Position numbers and translations under genes: made by a program
Shown here: one piece after another, positions 7,463 to 15,448 of the stretch
Position numbering within the stretch: position 1 is the stretch's first letter
Layout: every line of letters begins with the position of its first letter
Source of the DNA: Planctomicrobium piriforme
GTDB taxonomy: Bacteria > Planctomycetota > Planctomycetia > Pirellulales > UBA1268
Length of the DNA: 33,957 nucleotides
Direction of reading: 5' to 3'
Assembly: GCA_945871035.1 (NCBI GenBank)
Contig: CAMBUD010000023.1
Coordinates: forward strand, 1-33,957
The notes under the pieces: model-generated
The model's database searches: none
Told to the model about the DNA's origin: nothing
What the model saw: only the letters and a program-made list of their open reading frames with translations

Positions 7463-9562
7463 TTAGAGCACGCCGAGAGCTTCCACCCAAGCACAAAGCA
7501 AATCTGTCGGAATGGATGTGCCGATTTCAGTGTCGATAATACCAACTGGATAGCCGGCAGATTCCAGTCGCTTGCGGTCGGCGTCAGCTTTTACAGCATC
7601 TTTTTTGGTTGAAAATCCAAACAGCACCCAGCACGCTTGTCCAGGCTCAGTCGGCGCAACGGTCGCCTGTCGAGGCAGAGCTGAATCAAGCAGCGCAGCT
7701 CCACGCACGGACGGGCCGAACGCTTCAGCCACAACCCAAGCAAAAGCTGCCCCAGCACCGCGACCAGCGACGCCCACTCGCGTTGGATCAATCGATCGCC
7801 GCGATCGCAGCGCATTGAGCGATCGAGCAACTCCGGCGATATCTTCACGGCTCCAACGCTGTGGGTCGCCTGATTCGGGCAGAACAATCGCCACATTGTA
7901 GAGAGCCGCCGCAGTTTTCCACGCCGCCGCCTCTTTCTGTTCAGTGGCGCTGTGTGGTACGCCAAAGTAGACGAGCACACCGAGCGGATTTTTTGAAGAC
8001 TCAGCCGGTAAAACGACTAGCGCTGGTCGAGCAACCTCTGCCAGTTCCAGCTTGGAGACTGTCGTTTTGTCGGCAATCTGACCAGCTAGGTTGATCTGAT
8101 CTGCCGGTCTGACAGTGGGCACGGCGGCTGGCACCGCATTCGGCATTGGGGCTGTTGCCATCTTCAGGCTTGATCGCTTGCCGTCACGCAGAATAGTGAT
8201 CTCGAGTGATTGACCGATGTGCATGCCAGAAATAATGCCCGCAAGCGTTGCCGAAGAATCGATTGCCAGCACGTCTGATTGATTATCTGTATCGGGAGAA
8301 CTACTGGCGATTGACTCGATCACATCACCCGCCACAACGCCCGCTTTTGCTGCGGGTCCGTCGGGCCATACCCAAGCAACCGTTAGCGGATTGGTTGCCG
8401 TTGCTTCGCTACCGGTGCGGGCCGGAACGATACCAATCACACCACGTTTCCAAACGGGAAGTGATGTAACAAGCGTGACACGTTTTGTCAGACGCTGCGA
8501 ATCGTTCGGGGCACCCCCATCTTTCAAACGGCGATCAACGACGAGTTCGAGTGTGTCGCCGGCATAATGAGGAGCAAGAACATGCCGTAACTCGGCGATG
8601 CGAGTTACCGGGCAGCCATTGGCGGCAATAATGGTGTCACCCGCCCGCAATCCAGCTTGAGCCGCCGGTGATCCTCCGTGGCATGTGGCGATAATAGCCT
8701 CTGCTGTAAAGAGATCGCGGGAGCGATAGCTGATCCCAAGGATTCCTGGTGTCAGCCGTTCGCCTTTTTTAAGACGCGGTAATACCCGGATCACATCCTC
8801 GAGAGGCACCGCAAAACCGATGCCAGAATCGTAGAGTTCAGTACCTAGATTCATGCCAGCCGTATCGGCAGGCAGCGGTGCAAGAATGCCGATAACGCGC
8901 CCTTTGATGTCAATCAACGCCCCACCGTAGTTGGTCGGGGACACAGCGGCATCGGTCTGTACGGCCTTTCCCCAAGCACGATTGGTGGCGGAAAGAATAC
9001 CAACGGCAAGGCTAGGAGCGGTGCTGCTCAAGGCTCGACCGACTGCAATTGTCCATTGCCCAACGACAAGCTCCTTGCGTGGCACCCATTCTGGAACAGG
9101 TAAGGGAGTCGAGGTCTCAACCTTGAGCAGAACGAGTTCGCGTCCGAGATCGCGCCCGAAGATCTTTGCGATTTTGCGAGTACCCTGCACGGTCCCGCTG
9201 GATAGGATCACGATCGCTTCTTTGGCATCCTGCGGCACGGCAAAGCTTGTGGTTAGAATCCAGCCATCACTGTCGACAATGATCCCACTGGACGGACCAC
9301 TTCCCGGACGCGCCTCCACCGCCGCCCCCAAGCCTTCTGCTGTTTCTCCGGTAGCTTCAATTCGCACGACAGAGTCAGCAACGCGATTGGCAGCAGATCG
9401 GAAGGCCATTTCCTCATCGAGCGGCAGAGTGTCAGGGACTGCAGCCACGGCCCCTACTGCAACCAATAATGGGCAGAACAATACCGCTGTAACGATACGA
9501 AAGTCTATGTGCATAAAAGGATGTTGAGGGATACCGGCGTCAGAGATGCGAGTGAATATCAT
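7463..9562 (-). CDS. Inactive HtrA-like protein with two PDZ domains and a hydrolase-like C-terminus
   Basis: A 699-residue exported protein. From the ATG at 9562 (4-base ATGA overlap with the gene before it) the first hydrophobic segment is residues 22-41; an internal ATG at 9514 would give a tighter signal peptide. Residues 50-260 follow the trypsin-like HtrA fold, but the catalytic positions are changed: the His site reads ILTTSFAV (Phe107), the Asp site GRELVLLKV (Glu142), and the Ser site SPTNYGGAL (Tyr212). PDZ domains lie at about 271-345 and 372-468. Residues about 505-699 resemble an alpha/beta-hydrolase (RVGVAGRGAGAAFAW), in which the nucleophile of GxSxG is Gly602. Neither enzyme half is likely to be catalytic by the usual mechanism, so a binding, scaffold or regulatory role is inferred, perhaps with the active protease encoded two genes upstream. 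Confidence 0.88.
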   Translation of the reverse strand: MIFTRISDAGIPQHPFMHIDFRIVTAVLFCPLLVAVGAVAAVPDTLPLDEEMAFRSAANRVADSVVRIEATGETAEGLGAAVEARPGSGPSSGIIVDSDGWILTTSFAVPQDAKEAIVILSSGTVQGTRKIAKIFGRDLGRELVLLKVETSTPLPVPEWVPRKELVVGQWTIAVGRALSSTAPSLAVGILSATNRAWGKAVQTDAAVSPTNYGGALIDIKGRVIGILAPLPADTAGMNLGTELYDSGIGFAVPLEDVIRVLPRLKKGERLTPGILGISYRSRDLFTAEAIIATCHGGSPAAQAGLRAGDTIIAANGCPVTRIAELRHVLAPHYAGDTLELVVDRRLKDGGAPNDSQRLTKRVTLVTSLPVWKRGVIGIVPARTGSEATATNPLTVAWVWPDGPAAKAGVVAGDVIESIASSSPDTDNQSDVLAIDSSATLAGIISGMHIGQSLEITILRDGKRSSLKMATAPMPNAVPAAVPTVRPADQINLAGQIADKTTVSKLELAEVARPALVVLPAESSKNPLGVLVYFGVPHSATEQKEAAAWKTAAALYNVAIVLPESGDPQRWSREDIAGVARSLNALRSRRSIDPTRVGVAGRGAGAAFAWVVAEAFGPSVRGAALLDSALPRQATVAPTEPGQACWVLFGFSTKKDAVKADADRKRLESAGYPVGIIDTEIGTSIPTDLLCAWVEALGVL

Positions 9563-10599
9563 GGTGCTGGCAAGAGCTTTTGCCGAGACTCCTCTTTTTG
9601 CAGAGGCCCGAGATCTAAGTCAACAATACTCCCCTGACGTACAACCGTGAGCAGCACTGGATCACCCTCTGCTAGCCTACCGAGAGCACCCTGTACAGCG
9701 GTTCGGGATGCAACTGCTTTACCGCCAACAGCGATCAGCAGATCGTCAGGCTGTACACAAGCCTGCGCAGCGGTCGAATTGGGGATGATCGATTCGACGA
9801 ACGGAGGCGTTTTGTCTAGCAAATCAGGCACGAGTATGATGCCAAGAAACACTGGATCCAAAGCAGCAGTGATTGTATTGGTGGTAACAAACTGCGATTC
9901 TCCAGAAAGAATCTCCCGGTAGCCGCGGGCTAGCTCATCGATTGGTAATGCGTAGTTAAGCCAAATGCCGCTGGCCGTTGAACGAAGTTCCTTGCCTAGC
10001 ATGCCGATGAGTTGTCCACGGTAATCGATGAGCGCACCGCCGGGAGAGCCCGGATTATTCGTGGTGCAGTCGAGGACGTAAACATCTCCTTGATAGGGAG
10101 CCTCATAGGCTCCCCGTCGGGCTTCCAGCGGCACAACAGCGGAGACAACACCGTGCTGCGCGCTGACTCGTTCGTCTCCGACCGCCACACCAAATAGATT
10201 TGAGAGCGCAAAGATTCTGGTTCCGATCGCAACGCGGTCTGATTCCAGTAGTGCGAAAAATGGCAGATCCTCACCGGCAATGGTGATGACCGCTAGTTCA
10301 CGACGCGGATCCACCCCCGCGAGCTTTGCCCGGTAACGTCTACCATCATCGAGCACACAATCGATTTCATCAGAGTCAAGGACAGTGCTCATAACGGTGA
10401 CGATATGACCCTCGGCTGAAACAAGAATCCCAGTCTGGTAGGCTTCCAGTCCGCGCAGCCCTCCTGCTCCATAGAGCTTCACAACCTTCCGAGATCCACC
10501 AGCGATCATCTCTTCAGGAGAAGCAGCAGAGGCAGATTCGAAAATGACCAGAACGGCGAACCAGAGTGCAAGTCGGCTCATCCAAAACCGCCATGTCAT
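9559..10599 (-). CDS. Inactive HtrA-like protein with one PDZ domain
   Basis: A 346-residue protein with an N-terminal signal sequence (about residues 7-26, ending ASA). A trypsin-like HtrA domain spans about 35-235. The three active-site positions are not catalytic: the His site reads IVTVMSTV (Ser71), the Asp site DPRRELAVITI (Glu101), and the Ser site NNPGSPGGAL (Pro186, with a Ser one place earlier). A PDZ-like domain with FVESIIPNSTAAQACVQPDDLL follows from about 255 to 335. Both ends share 4-base ATGA overlaps with neighbouring protease-like genes, which implies translational coupling. The fold identity comes from the surrounding conserved residues (LAVITI, GGALIDYRGQLIGM, NYALPIDEL). 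An inferred role is substrate or partner binding in the periplasm rather than cleavage. Confidence 0.87.
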   Translation of the reverse strand: MTWRFWMSRLALWFAVLVIFESASAASPEEMIAGGSRKVVKLYGAGGLRGLEAYQTGILVSAEGHIVTVMSTVLDSDEIDCVLDDGRRYRAKLAGVDPRRELAVITIAGEDLPFFALLESDRVAIGTRIFALSNLFGVAVGDERVSAQHGVVSAVVPLEARRGAYEAPYQGDVYVLDCTTNNPGSPGGALIDYRGQLIGMLGKELRSTASGIWLNYALPIDELARGYREILSGESQFVTTNTITAALDPVFLGIILVPDLLDKTPPFVESIIPNSTAAQACVQPDDLLIAVGGKAVASRTAVQGALGRLAEGDPVLLTVVRQGSIVDLDLGPLQKEESRQKLLPAP

Positions 10600-12464
10600 A
10601 GATCACCACCACTTCCGACTCTCGGATCACCATCAAGAGTATTTTCAACGGAACCGTTTTTTGTATCAGCATCCATGATTCCCAAAACAGCTGACTCCAC
10701 ATGAAACACGCCGAATCGCTCGTTGCCGTGCTGCACCTCAATGATCTGGGGCATTTCCGGAAGATCATTAGAGAACGGTTTGATAAAGCGCACTTCGCAG
10801 GGATCCGCATCGGAAGAAGGCCAGAGTTCAACCCCCATTACGCCACCCTGTTGGTCGACTGTAAATCGGCACTCAACCGCTGCGACCGATGCTTCCAGAA
10901 CATCGGCTAACAAGGGTTGAGCAGGTCTGCCGAGAGCCGCTTGCGAAAGTGGAATGGTGCCCCAGTAAGTGGTGCGACCCAATGTTACGGGGCCTTCGCG
11001 CAGCAATCTACGCCAGAGGAGCAACGCCGCCAGCATGCCCCCGCTTCCAGGCGGACTAAGGTTCGCATCAAGATCACCCGTTGCGTCAACTTTTGTCGTG
11101 CCAGTGGGCAGGTCGATGATCCCCGAAGTATTCGAAAGCTCGATTCGAAACCGTTCGTCGTTCGCTAGTCGACCAGTAAAAATCCATGGCCCATCATGAT
11201 CCTTAAACATGCCGCGAGTTGCGATTTGATCGGCAACACGTGTGCGCTCAACTGCGTTGTAGTAATGATTTGCAAAACCGCTACGTTCTTCGTACAGACC
11301 GCGCAGCGACTCAGGGAGCATGGCAGCGGGAGGGGTGCCGTGGATTGGAGGAGACTTTTGAGGTTCCTCGGATTTTTCTCGGTTGGGTTCCGAGCGGTTT
11401 TCGGCGGGGCGATCACCACCGGATACAATGGCGGCCAGTTCACCGGTCGCGTGCACGCCGACGAGTCGCACGACGATTTCCACTCGGCGACCAGATCGCC
11501 GATAGACCAGTGGCACGCGCCACCCAGCAGGCAAAGTGCCAAGTATATTTTTGAAGGCATTGACGGTGCGCACGCTGCGGTCAGCAAGCGAGACGATTTC
11601 ATCGTCGTACCGAAGTCCACGGCGGTACGCATCGCACGTTTCAAGAATGTTGGAGACAACGACGCGGCCATCCGCACTAGTCGCTACAGTGGCCCCGAGA
11701 GTGGCATGGTCGATGAGTTGACCACTTTTTAGAAAGCCGAGAAAGTTTCTTAGTTGATTGGCTGAAATCGCATAACCGACACCGACGTTTACCCGGCCTC
11801 GTTTTTCAAACGAGGCTCGACCATTGACGCCGATCACCCGTCCATTAGCATCGAACAGCGCACCGCCGGAGTTGCCAGGATTAATAGCAGCATCAACCTG
11901 TAAACAATCGGCATACTCAAGAATGGTACCGGCCGGAAACTGGTAACGGTGCGTGCCCGACACAATCCCTGCGCTGATCGAAGGTTGAAAGTCGGTCGCT
12001 AGCAGGAATGGATTGCCGGCTGTAAAACAAAAATCACCTACCTCAACAAGATCGCTGTCAGCCAGTTCAGCAAAAGGAAAATCGGTACGGCCTACGAGTT
12101 TGATGAGTGATACATCGCCCGTGGGATCAAGCCCTACGAGTATGGCATCGTAGACCCGACCGTCGGACAATCCACACTTCATTGCCAAGCCTGCCGGTTG
12201 CACGACATGAAAATTGGTTAACGCATAACCATCAGGGCTGATGAGTACGCCGGACCCACCACCGGCCTCGCCAGCAAAGATCGCCACTGCCGTTTGGGAG
12301 GCAATGCGAATGGTGTTGCTTCGCCGCTGCTGTAATTCAAGCACAGCGTCTAGATCATCAGCGCTCTGGCTCGTTGCGTGCAAAAACGGAGCCGCAAATA
12401 ATAAGCAGAGCCCCAATCGAGCTAGGCTTACAATGGTTTCAAAATAACGTTGCATACCAAGCAT
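10596..12464 (-). CDS. HtrA/trypsin-like serine protease with PDZ and an unrecognised C-terminal domain
   Basis: A 622-residue exported protein with a signal peptide (about residues 10-31, AAPFLHA). The protease domain has the full triad: H86 in ALTNFHVV, D117 in DPTGDVSLIKL, and S199 in DAAINPGNSGGAL. A PDZ-like domain lies at about 254-335. After a Glu/Lys/Pro linker, residues about 375-600 form a region I cannot assign to a family (SGFANHYYNAVERTRVAD, FRIELSNTSGIIDL, later RFTVDQQGGVMGVELWP). Relatives act as periplasmic proteases or chaperone-proteases. It is the first of three HtrA-like genes joined by ATGA overlaps and the only one with an intact active site, so it is the likely catalytic member. 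A gap of 46 bases separates it from the upstream NPCBM-like gene. Confidence 0.92.
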   Translation of the reverse strand: MLGMQRYFETIVSLARLGLCLLFAAPFLHATSQSADDLDAVLELQQRRSNTIRIASQTAVAIFAGEAGGGSGVLISPDGYALTNFHVVQPAGLAMKCGLSDGRVYDAILVGLDPTGDVSLIKLVGRTDFPFAELADSDLVEVGDFCFTAGNPFLLATDFQPSISAGIVSGTHRYQFPAGTILEYADCLQVDAAINPGNSGGALFDANGRVIGVNGRASFEKRGRVNVGVGYAISANQLRNFLGFLKSGQLIDHATLGATVATSADGRVVVSNILETCDAYRRGLRYDDEIVSLADRSVRTVNAFKNILGTLPAGWRVPLVYRRSGRRVEIVVRLVGVHATGELAAIVSGGDRPAENRSEPNREKSEEPQKSPPIHGTPPAAMLPESLRGLYEERSGFANHYYNAVERTRVADQIATRGMFKDHDGPWIFTGRLANDERFRIELSNTSGIIDLPTGTTKVDATGDLDANLSPPGSGGMLAALLLWRRLLREGPVTLGRTTYWGTIPLSQAALGRPAQPLLADVLEASVAAVECRFTVDQQGGVMGVELWPSSDADPCEVRFIKPFSNDLPEMPQIIEVQHGNERFGVFHVESAVLGIMDADTKNGSVENTLDGDPRVGSGGDL

Positions 12465-12510
12465 CGTAAGTGTGTTGCTTGTGGAAGAATAGAAATAATG
12501 AAACTGTCGG

Positions 12511-14019
12511 TTACTTCTCGATGATCGGTTGAGTCAATCGGACGGCAGCATTTATCATGCCTGGGGCACAGAAATCGACAGTTACCGTCAAGCGACGCGT
12601 TCCAGAAATGTCGAGATCGATTGGAATACCGAAGTCACAGGCATTGTTTTTGTCTACGGCCTGTTCGCTCGTGAACACGCCAGCATCAATCTGTTGACGA
12701 AAAACCTCGCGATCGTCGAACGCTATCACGACAACCGCACCGCCCGTGTCCAGTTTCCCTGCAGCGGGGGCAAGGGCTGTCCGAAATCTGCGACTATCCG
12801 GGGGCAATCGCCAGACGGCTACAGTTCGCGGTCGCATAATAAAGCCCGGCTGCGCCCAGTCACGATCCGCAGCCATCAGCCGGGGTGCAAAAAAATCAGC
12901 GAGCCTTTCAACTGTTCCAAGCGCACCAAAATAAGGGTCCACTTCGAGTCGTTCGGTTGGCATATTGGCCAGTGACGTCATACGGCCAGCAGCATAATCG
13001 ATGCTGTCAAGCATCGACGCCGGCATCCGCATGGCATCAACGATAAGCCCCGCAGGCGACCACCGAACACGATCCCCGCGCACGCTTCCGCCACCCCCCT
13101 CGATCACCGACTGGCCGCCGCTCGGTGGAGCACCTGCACCGCCCGCCCGCAGCCAGCGCAGACCAATGACCTTCGCTCGCTTAACAGAGATCGTTTCTTC
13201 CTCGAGTACAACCGTTACCGTCTTGTCTGAGATGGCCGTAATTGCACACTCGACAAATTCAAAAGTATCGCCGTTGCCAATGACCACGAGATCGCTCAGC
13301 GTGGCTTCGGGGATAGACTCCAACCAAGCAAGCTTGGGCGTAGCAACCGGTTTTTCAGCGATTCTATCTCTGTCGGTGTCGTCCCCAAGTTCATCGATAG
13401 AAGGGCTACTGGTGTTTGCGTTTGTCTTGACCGGAAACTTCCAAGCAATCGAGAGTACCCGATCGATCGGCAGTTCGATGCTCCCCTCGTGCGTGATAAG
13501 TACCGCCGATTGCCCACCCCAGATGAAGTCATTTCCATCCATTGTCGAACCATCGATCCACGTCAGTGTCAGCGGACTAGGAGCGACAGGCTTGCGCTCG
13601 ATGCGATCAACACGCCGGACAAGTGGCAGTGCAAAAGTATGCAAACCATCGGCTAATTCAAGCGTCACCCCATCGTCGTCGATACCCTCCAGCCGTCCCG
13701 AAAGCACTTTGCCATCGATCTGCTCAAGTGTGATTTGGACATTTGACGCAACGGTATCCGAAGTGGCGACTGCTGGTTGGTCGGGAGTGTCTGCCGGCAG
13801 TCTGTCCACGATTGGTTCGCGTTGTACAGGCTGTGACTCGCCGCCCATGGCAGGCATCACCTGCGTACTCATCACTCCACAAAGGGCGACACCGACCAGC
13901 AAAATCAATGCACCAACAGGCAGCAGAATCCTGTGAGGCGAGAGAATGCACTTCTTTTTAGGGTGAGCGTCACGGCTTTTACCCAGTGCAAAAACTGATG
14001 AAAACGAGTTGGTAAACAT
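12511..14019 (-). CDS. Membrane-anchored protein with NPCBM-like C-terminal domain
   Basis: The start chosen is the ATG at 14019 (502 residues); an in-frame GTG at 14031 would add four. A Lys-rich cytoplasmic segment (DAHPKKKC) is followed by one membrane helix (about ILLPVGALILLVGVALCGVM), so most of the protein is outside the cytoplasm. The middle contains short beta-rich units of the type 'G..LSGRLEGIDDDGVTLEL' and 'LTWIDGSTMDG', which look like small SH3-like barrels and may be repeated twice or three times. The C-terminal 130 residues (FRTALAPAAGKLDTGGAVVVIAFDD, IPIDLDISGTRRLTVTVDF) resemble the NPCBM/NEW2 carbohydrate-binding fold found in planctomycete exported proteins. Binding to an envelope glycan is inferred, not shown. 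It sits between the TPR-like gene (26-38 bases) and the protease trio. Confidence 0.7.
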   Translation of the reverse strand: MFTNSFSSVFALGKSRDAHPKKKCILSPHRILLPVGALILLVGVALCGVMSTQVMPAMGGESQPVQREPIVDRLPADTPDQPAVATSDTVASNVQITLEQIDGKVLSGRLEGIDDDGVTLELADGLHTFALPLVRRVDRIERKPVAPSPLTLTWIDGSTMDGNDFIWGGQSAVLITHEGSIELPIDRVLSIAWKFPVKTNANTSSPSIDELGDDTDRDRIAEKPVATPKLAWLESIPEATLSDLVVIGNGDTFEFVECAITAISDKTVTVVLEEETISVKRAKVIGLRWLRAGGAGAPPSGGQSVIEGGGGSVRGDRVRWSPAGLIVDAMRMPASMLDSIDYAAGRMTSLANMPTERLEVDPYFGALGTVERLADFFAPRLMAADRDWAQPGFIMRPRTVAVWRLPPDSRRFRTALAPAAGKLDTGGAVVVIAFDDREVFRQQIDAGVFTSEQAVDKNNACDFGIPIDLDISGTRRLTVTVDFCAPGMINAAVRLTQPIIEK

Positions 14020-14057
14020 GCCACTGCTCACTTAGTAGCTCGGGATTTTGCGACTCA

Positions 14058-15332
14058 CTAGGGAGATTCATCCCCGGATGCCAGTCGTTTAAAGTACTGC
14101 TCAATCGCCTCGCGATAATGAGGCGGAAATTCGCGACCAATCTGCTGCAGTGCCTCCTCCCGCTCGTGGGGAGGAAGATTGCCCCAGCCACCGCTATCAC
14201 CGATGTCGCGTTTTGTTACCTCACCTGGGCCTTTACCCTCAGCAATTCGACTGTCATCCATGGGCTTTCCATTGCCACCTTTGCCAGATCCACTGCCTGA
14301 GCCACCTCCACCAGATTGGTTTTGCTGGTTCTGCTGCTCTTCAATGGCAGCGATCAGTTTGTCAAGCGACTCAATCACCCCATCCTGAACGGTGCGAGTT
14401 TTGGGACCGGCGCGGCCAAAGTCGAGCCGGCGCGTGATGTCGCGCATGCGCCGGGCAATGTGGTCAAGCGACTCATCTTTTAAGGCCGTCAGATCAGCCC
14501 GCAGTAAACGTGCTATGCGATCGTAGCGCACAGGAATCTCACCCGAACGTTCCAGCAATTTATCGAGCGATTCAATGGCTGAATCAGCTTGCAGCAACCA
14601 GTGCTGGCAGGCTGCACGGTGAAAAAGAAGCGCAGCAGGATCAACAGCAGTAGACGTATCGAGGTCGGCTAAAAGAAAGAGACCCTCATCGAAGCGATCC
14701 TGTCGTACGAACTGCCGACCCAACCAAAGCTTGACAGTATCGCGTTGGAATACAGTCGTTGCAGGATCGTCTAGCCACAGAATGTCCTTGGCTAGGATGC
14801 TACCCGAAACGTCTCCAGTTGTGTCTGCTAGCCGACGACAGGCCGCAGTCTTTCGCAGGCTTTCACAGCGCAAGTCAACAATGGAAAACGTCTCCATCAC
14901 AGTGTCGAGAAGGTCGACAAGCGGGAGCGAGTCAAATGTCTTGGACTGTTTACGGGAAGTGTTTGTCGTTTGAATGTCGGAAACTGGTTGCTGTGCAAGA
15001 TCAATGATCGATTCTTTTTCCAGCCAGAGGGCGCGTGCTGCAGCAAACGCTTCCGGGGTTGCAGTTGTCAGCACCTTGGCTGTTTGCAGTTGGTCAAGCC
15101 AAGAAAAAACCTGCTGCCGGACAGCATGACGATCAGGCATCGGCCAGGAGGGGGGCCGACTGAGATCTGAATCATTGGCCGTTCGCATTTGTCCATTGGG
15201 CATCGGCGCGGCCTGTGATTGGCCGATTGTCAGCCAGATCGTGAGCGCCAAGCAAGTGAGCAGCACCTCGGTAGAAATGCTTGGTAGCACGAGGGAGATC
15301 GCTGATTGCCTGCGGCTGAAATGCGTTTTCAT
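14058..15332 (-). CDS. Exported helical repeat (TPR-like) protein with Gly-rich linker
   Basis: A 424-residue protein whose first 41 residues contain a signal peptide or anchor (VLLTCLALTIWLTIGQSQAA). Residues about 60-330 are mostly helical with TPR-like pairs (DRFDEGLFLLADLDTS, ALLFHRAACQHWLLQADSAIESLDKLLER). Then comes a Gln/Asn run (EEQQNQQNQ), a Gly/Ser-rich linker and a conserved-looking tail, GGWGNLPPHEREEALQQIGREFPPHYREAIEQYFKRL. In planctomycete MoxR-type gene trains a protein with this 'LPP..REE..Q.....P..YR..IE.YF..L' tail commonly follows the coiled-coil protein; I state this from memory. A scaffold or adaptor function in the envelope is possible. No enzyme motif is visible. It lies 116 bases after the coiled-coil gene on the same strand. 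Confidence 0.7.
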   Translation of the reverse strand: MKTHFSRRQSAISLVLPSISTEVLLTCLALTIWLTIGQSQAAPMPNGQMRTANDSDLSRPPSWPMPDRHAVRQQVFSWLDQLQTAKVLTTATPEAFAAARALWLEKESIIDLAQQPVSDIQTTNTSRKQSKTFDSLPLVDLLDTVMETFSIVDLRCESLRKTAACRRLADTTGDVSGSILAKDILWLDDPATTVFQRDTVKLWLGRQFVRQDRFDEGLFLLADLDTSTAVDPAALLFHRAACQHWLLQADSAIESLDKLLERSGEIPVRYDRIARLLRADLTALKDESLDHIARRMRDITRRLDFGRAGPKTRTVQDGVIESLDKLIAAIEEQQNQQNQSGGGGSGSGSGKGGNGKPMDDSRIAEGKGPGEVTKRDIGDSGGWGNLPPHEREEALQQIGREFPPHYREAIEQYFKRLASGDESP

Positions 15333-15448
15333 GTTGACTACAAGAACGGGCAGAATGGATTATGAAATACTGAAAACAAATACCCTTACTATCATACCCG
15401 TTGTGTTGATTGCCAACAGAAAAAAGAGGCGGGGATTGAATAGAAAGC

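Noticed and set aside
10096..10114. 7-bp hairpin GGGAGCC/GGCTCCC in the second protease-like gene
   Set aside because: Short, within coding sequence and of a size expected by chance in a gene of this composition.
13001..13936. Long open frame on the plus strand antisense to the NPCBM-like gene (311 codons)
   Set aside because: Its translation is Ser/Thr/Pro-rich low-complexity text with no domain, and it mirrors the codon pattern of the convincing minus-strand gene. It is a shadow frame.
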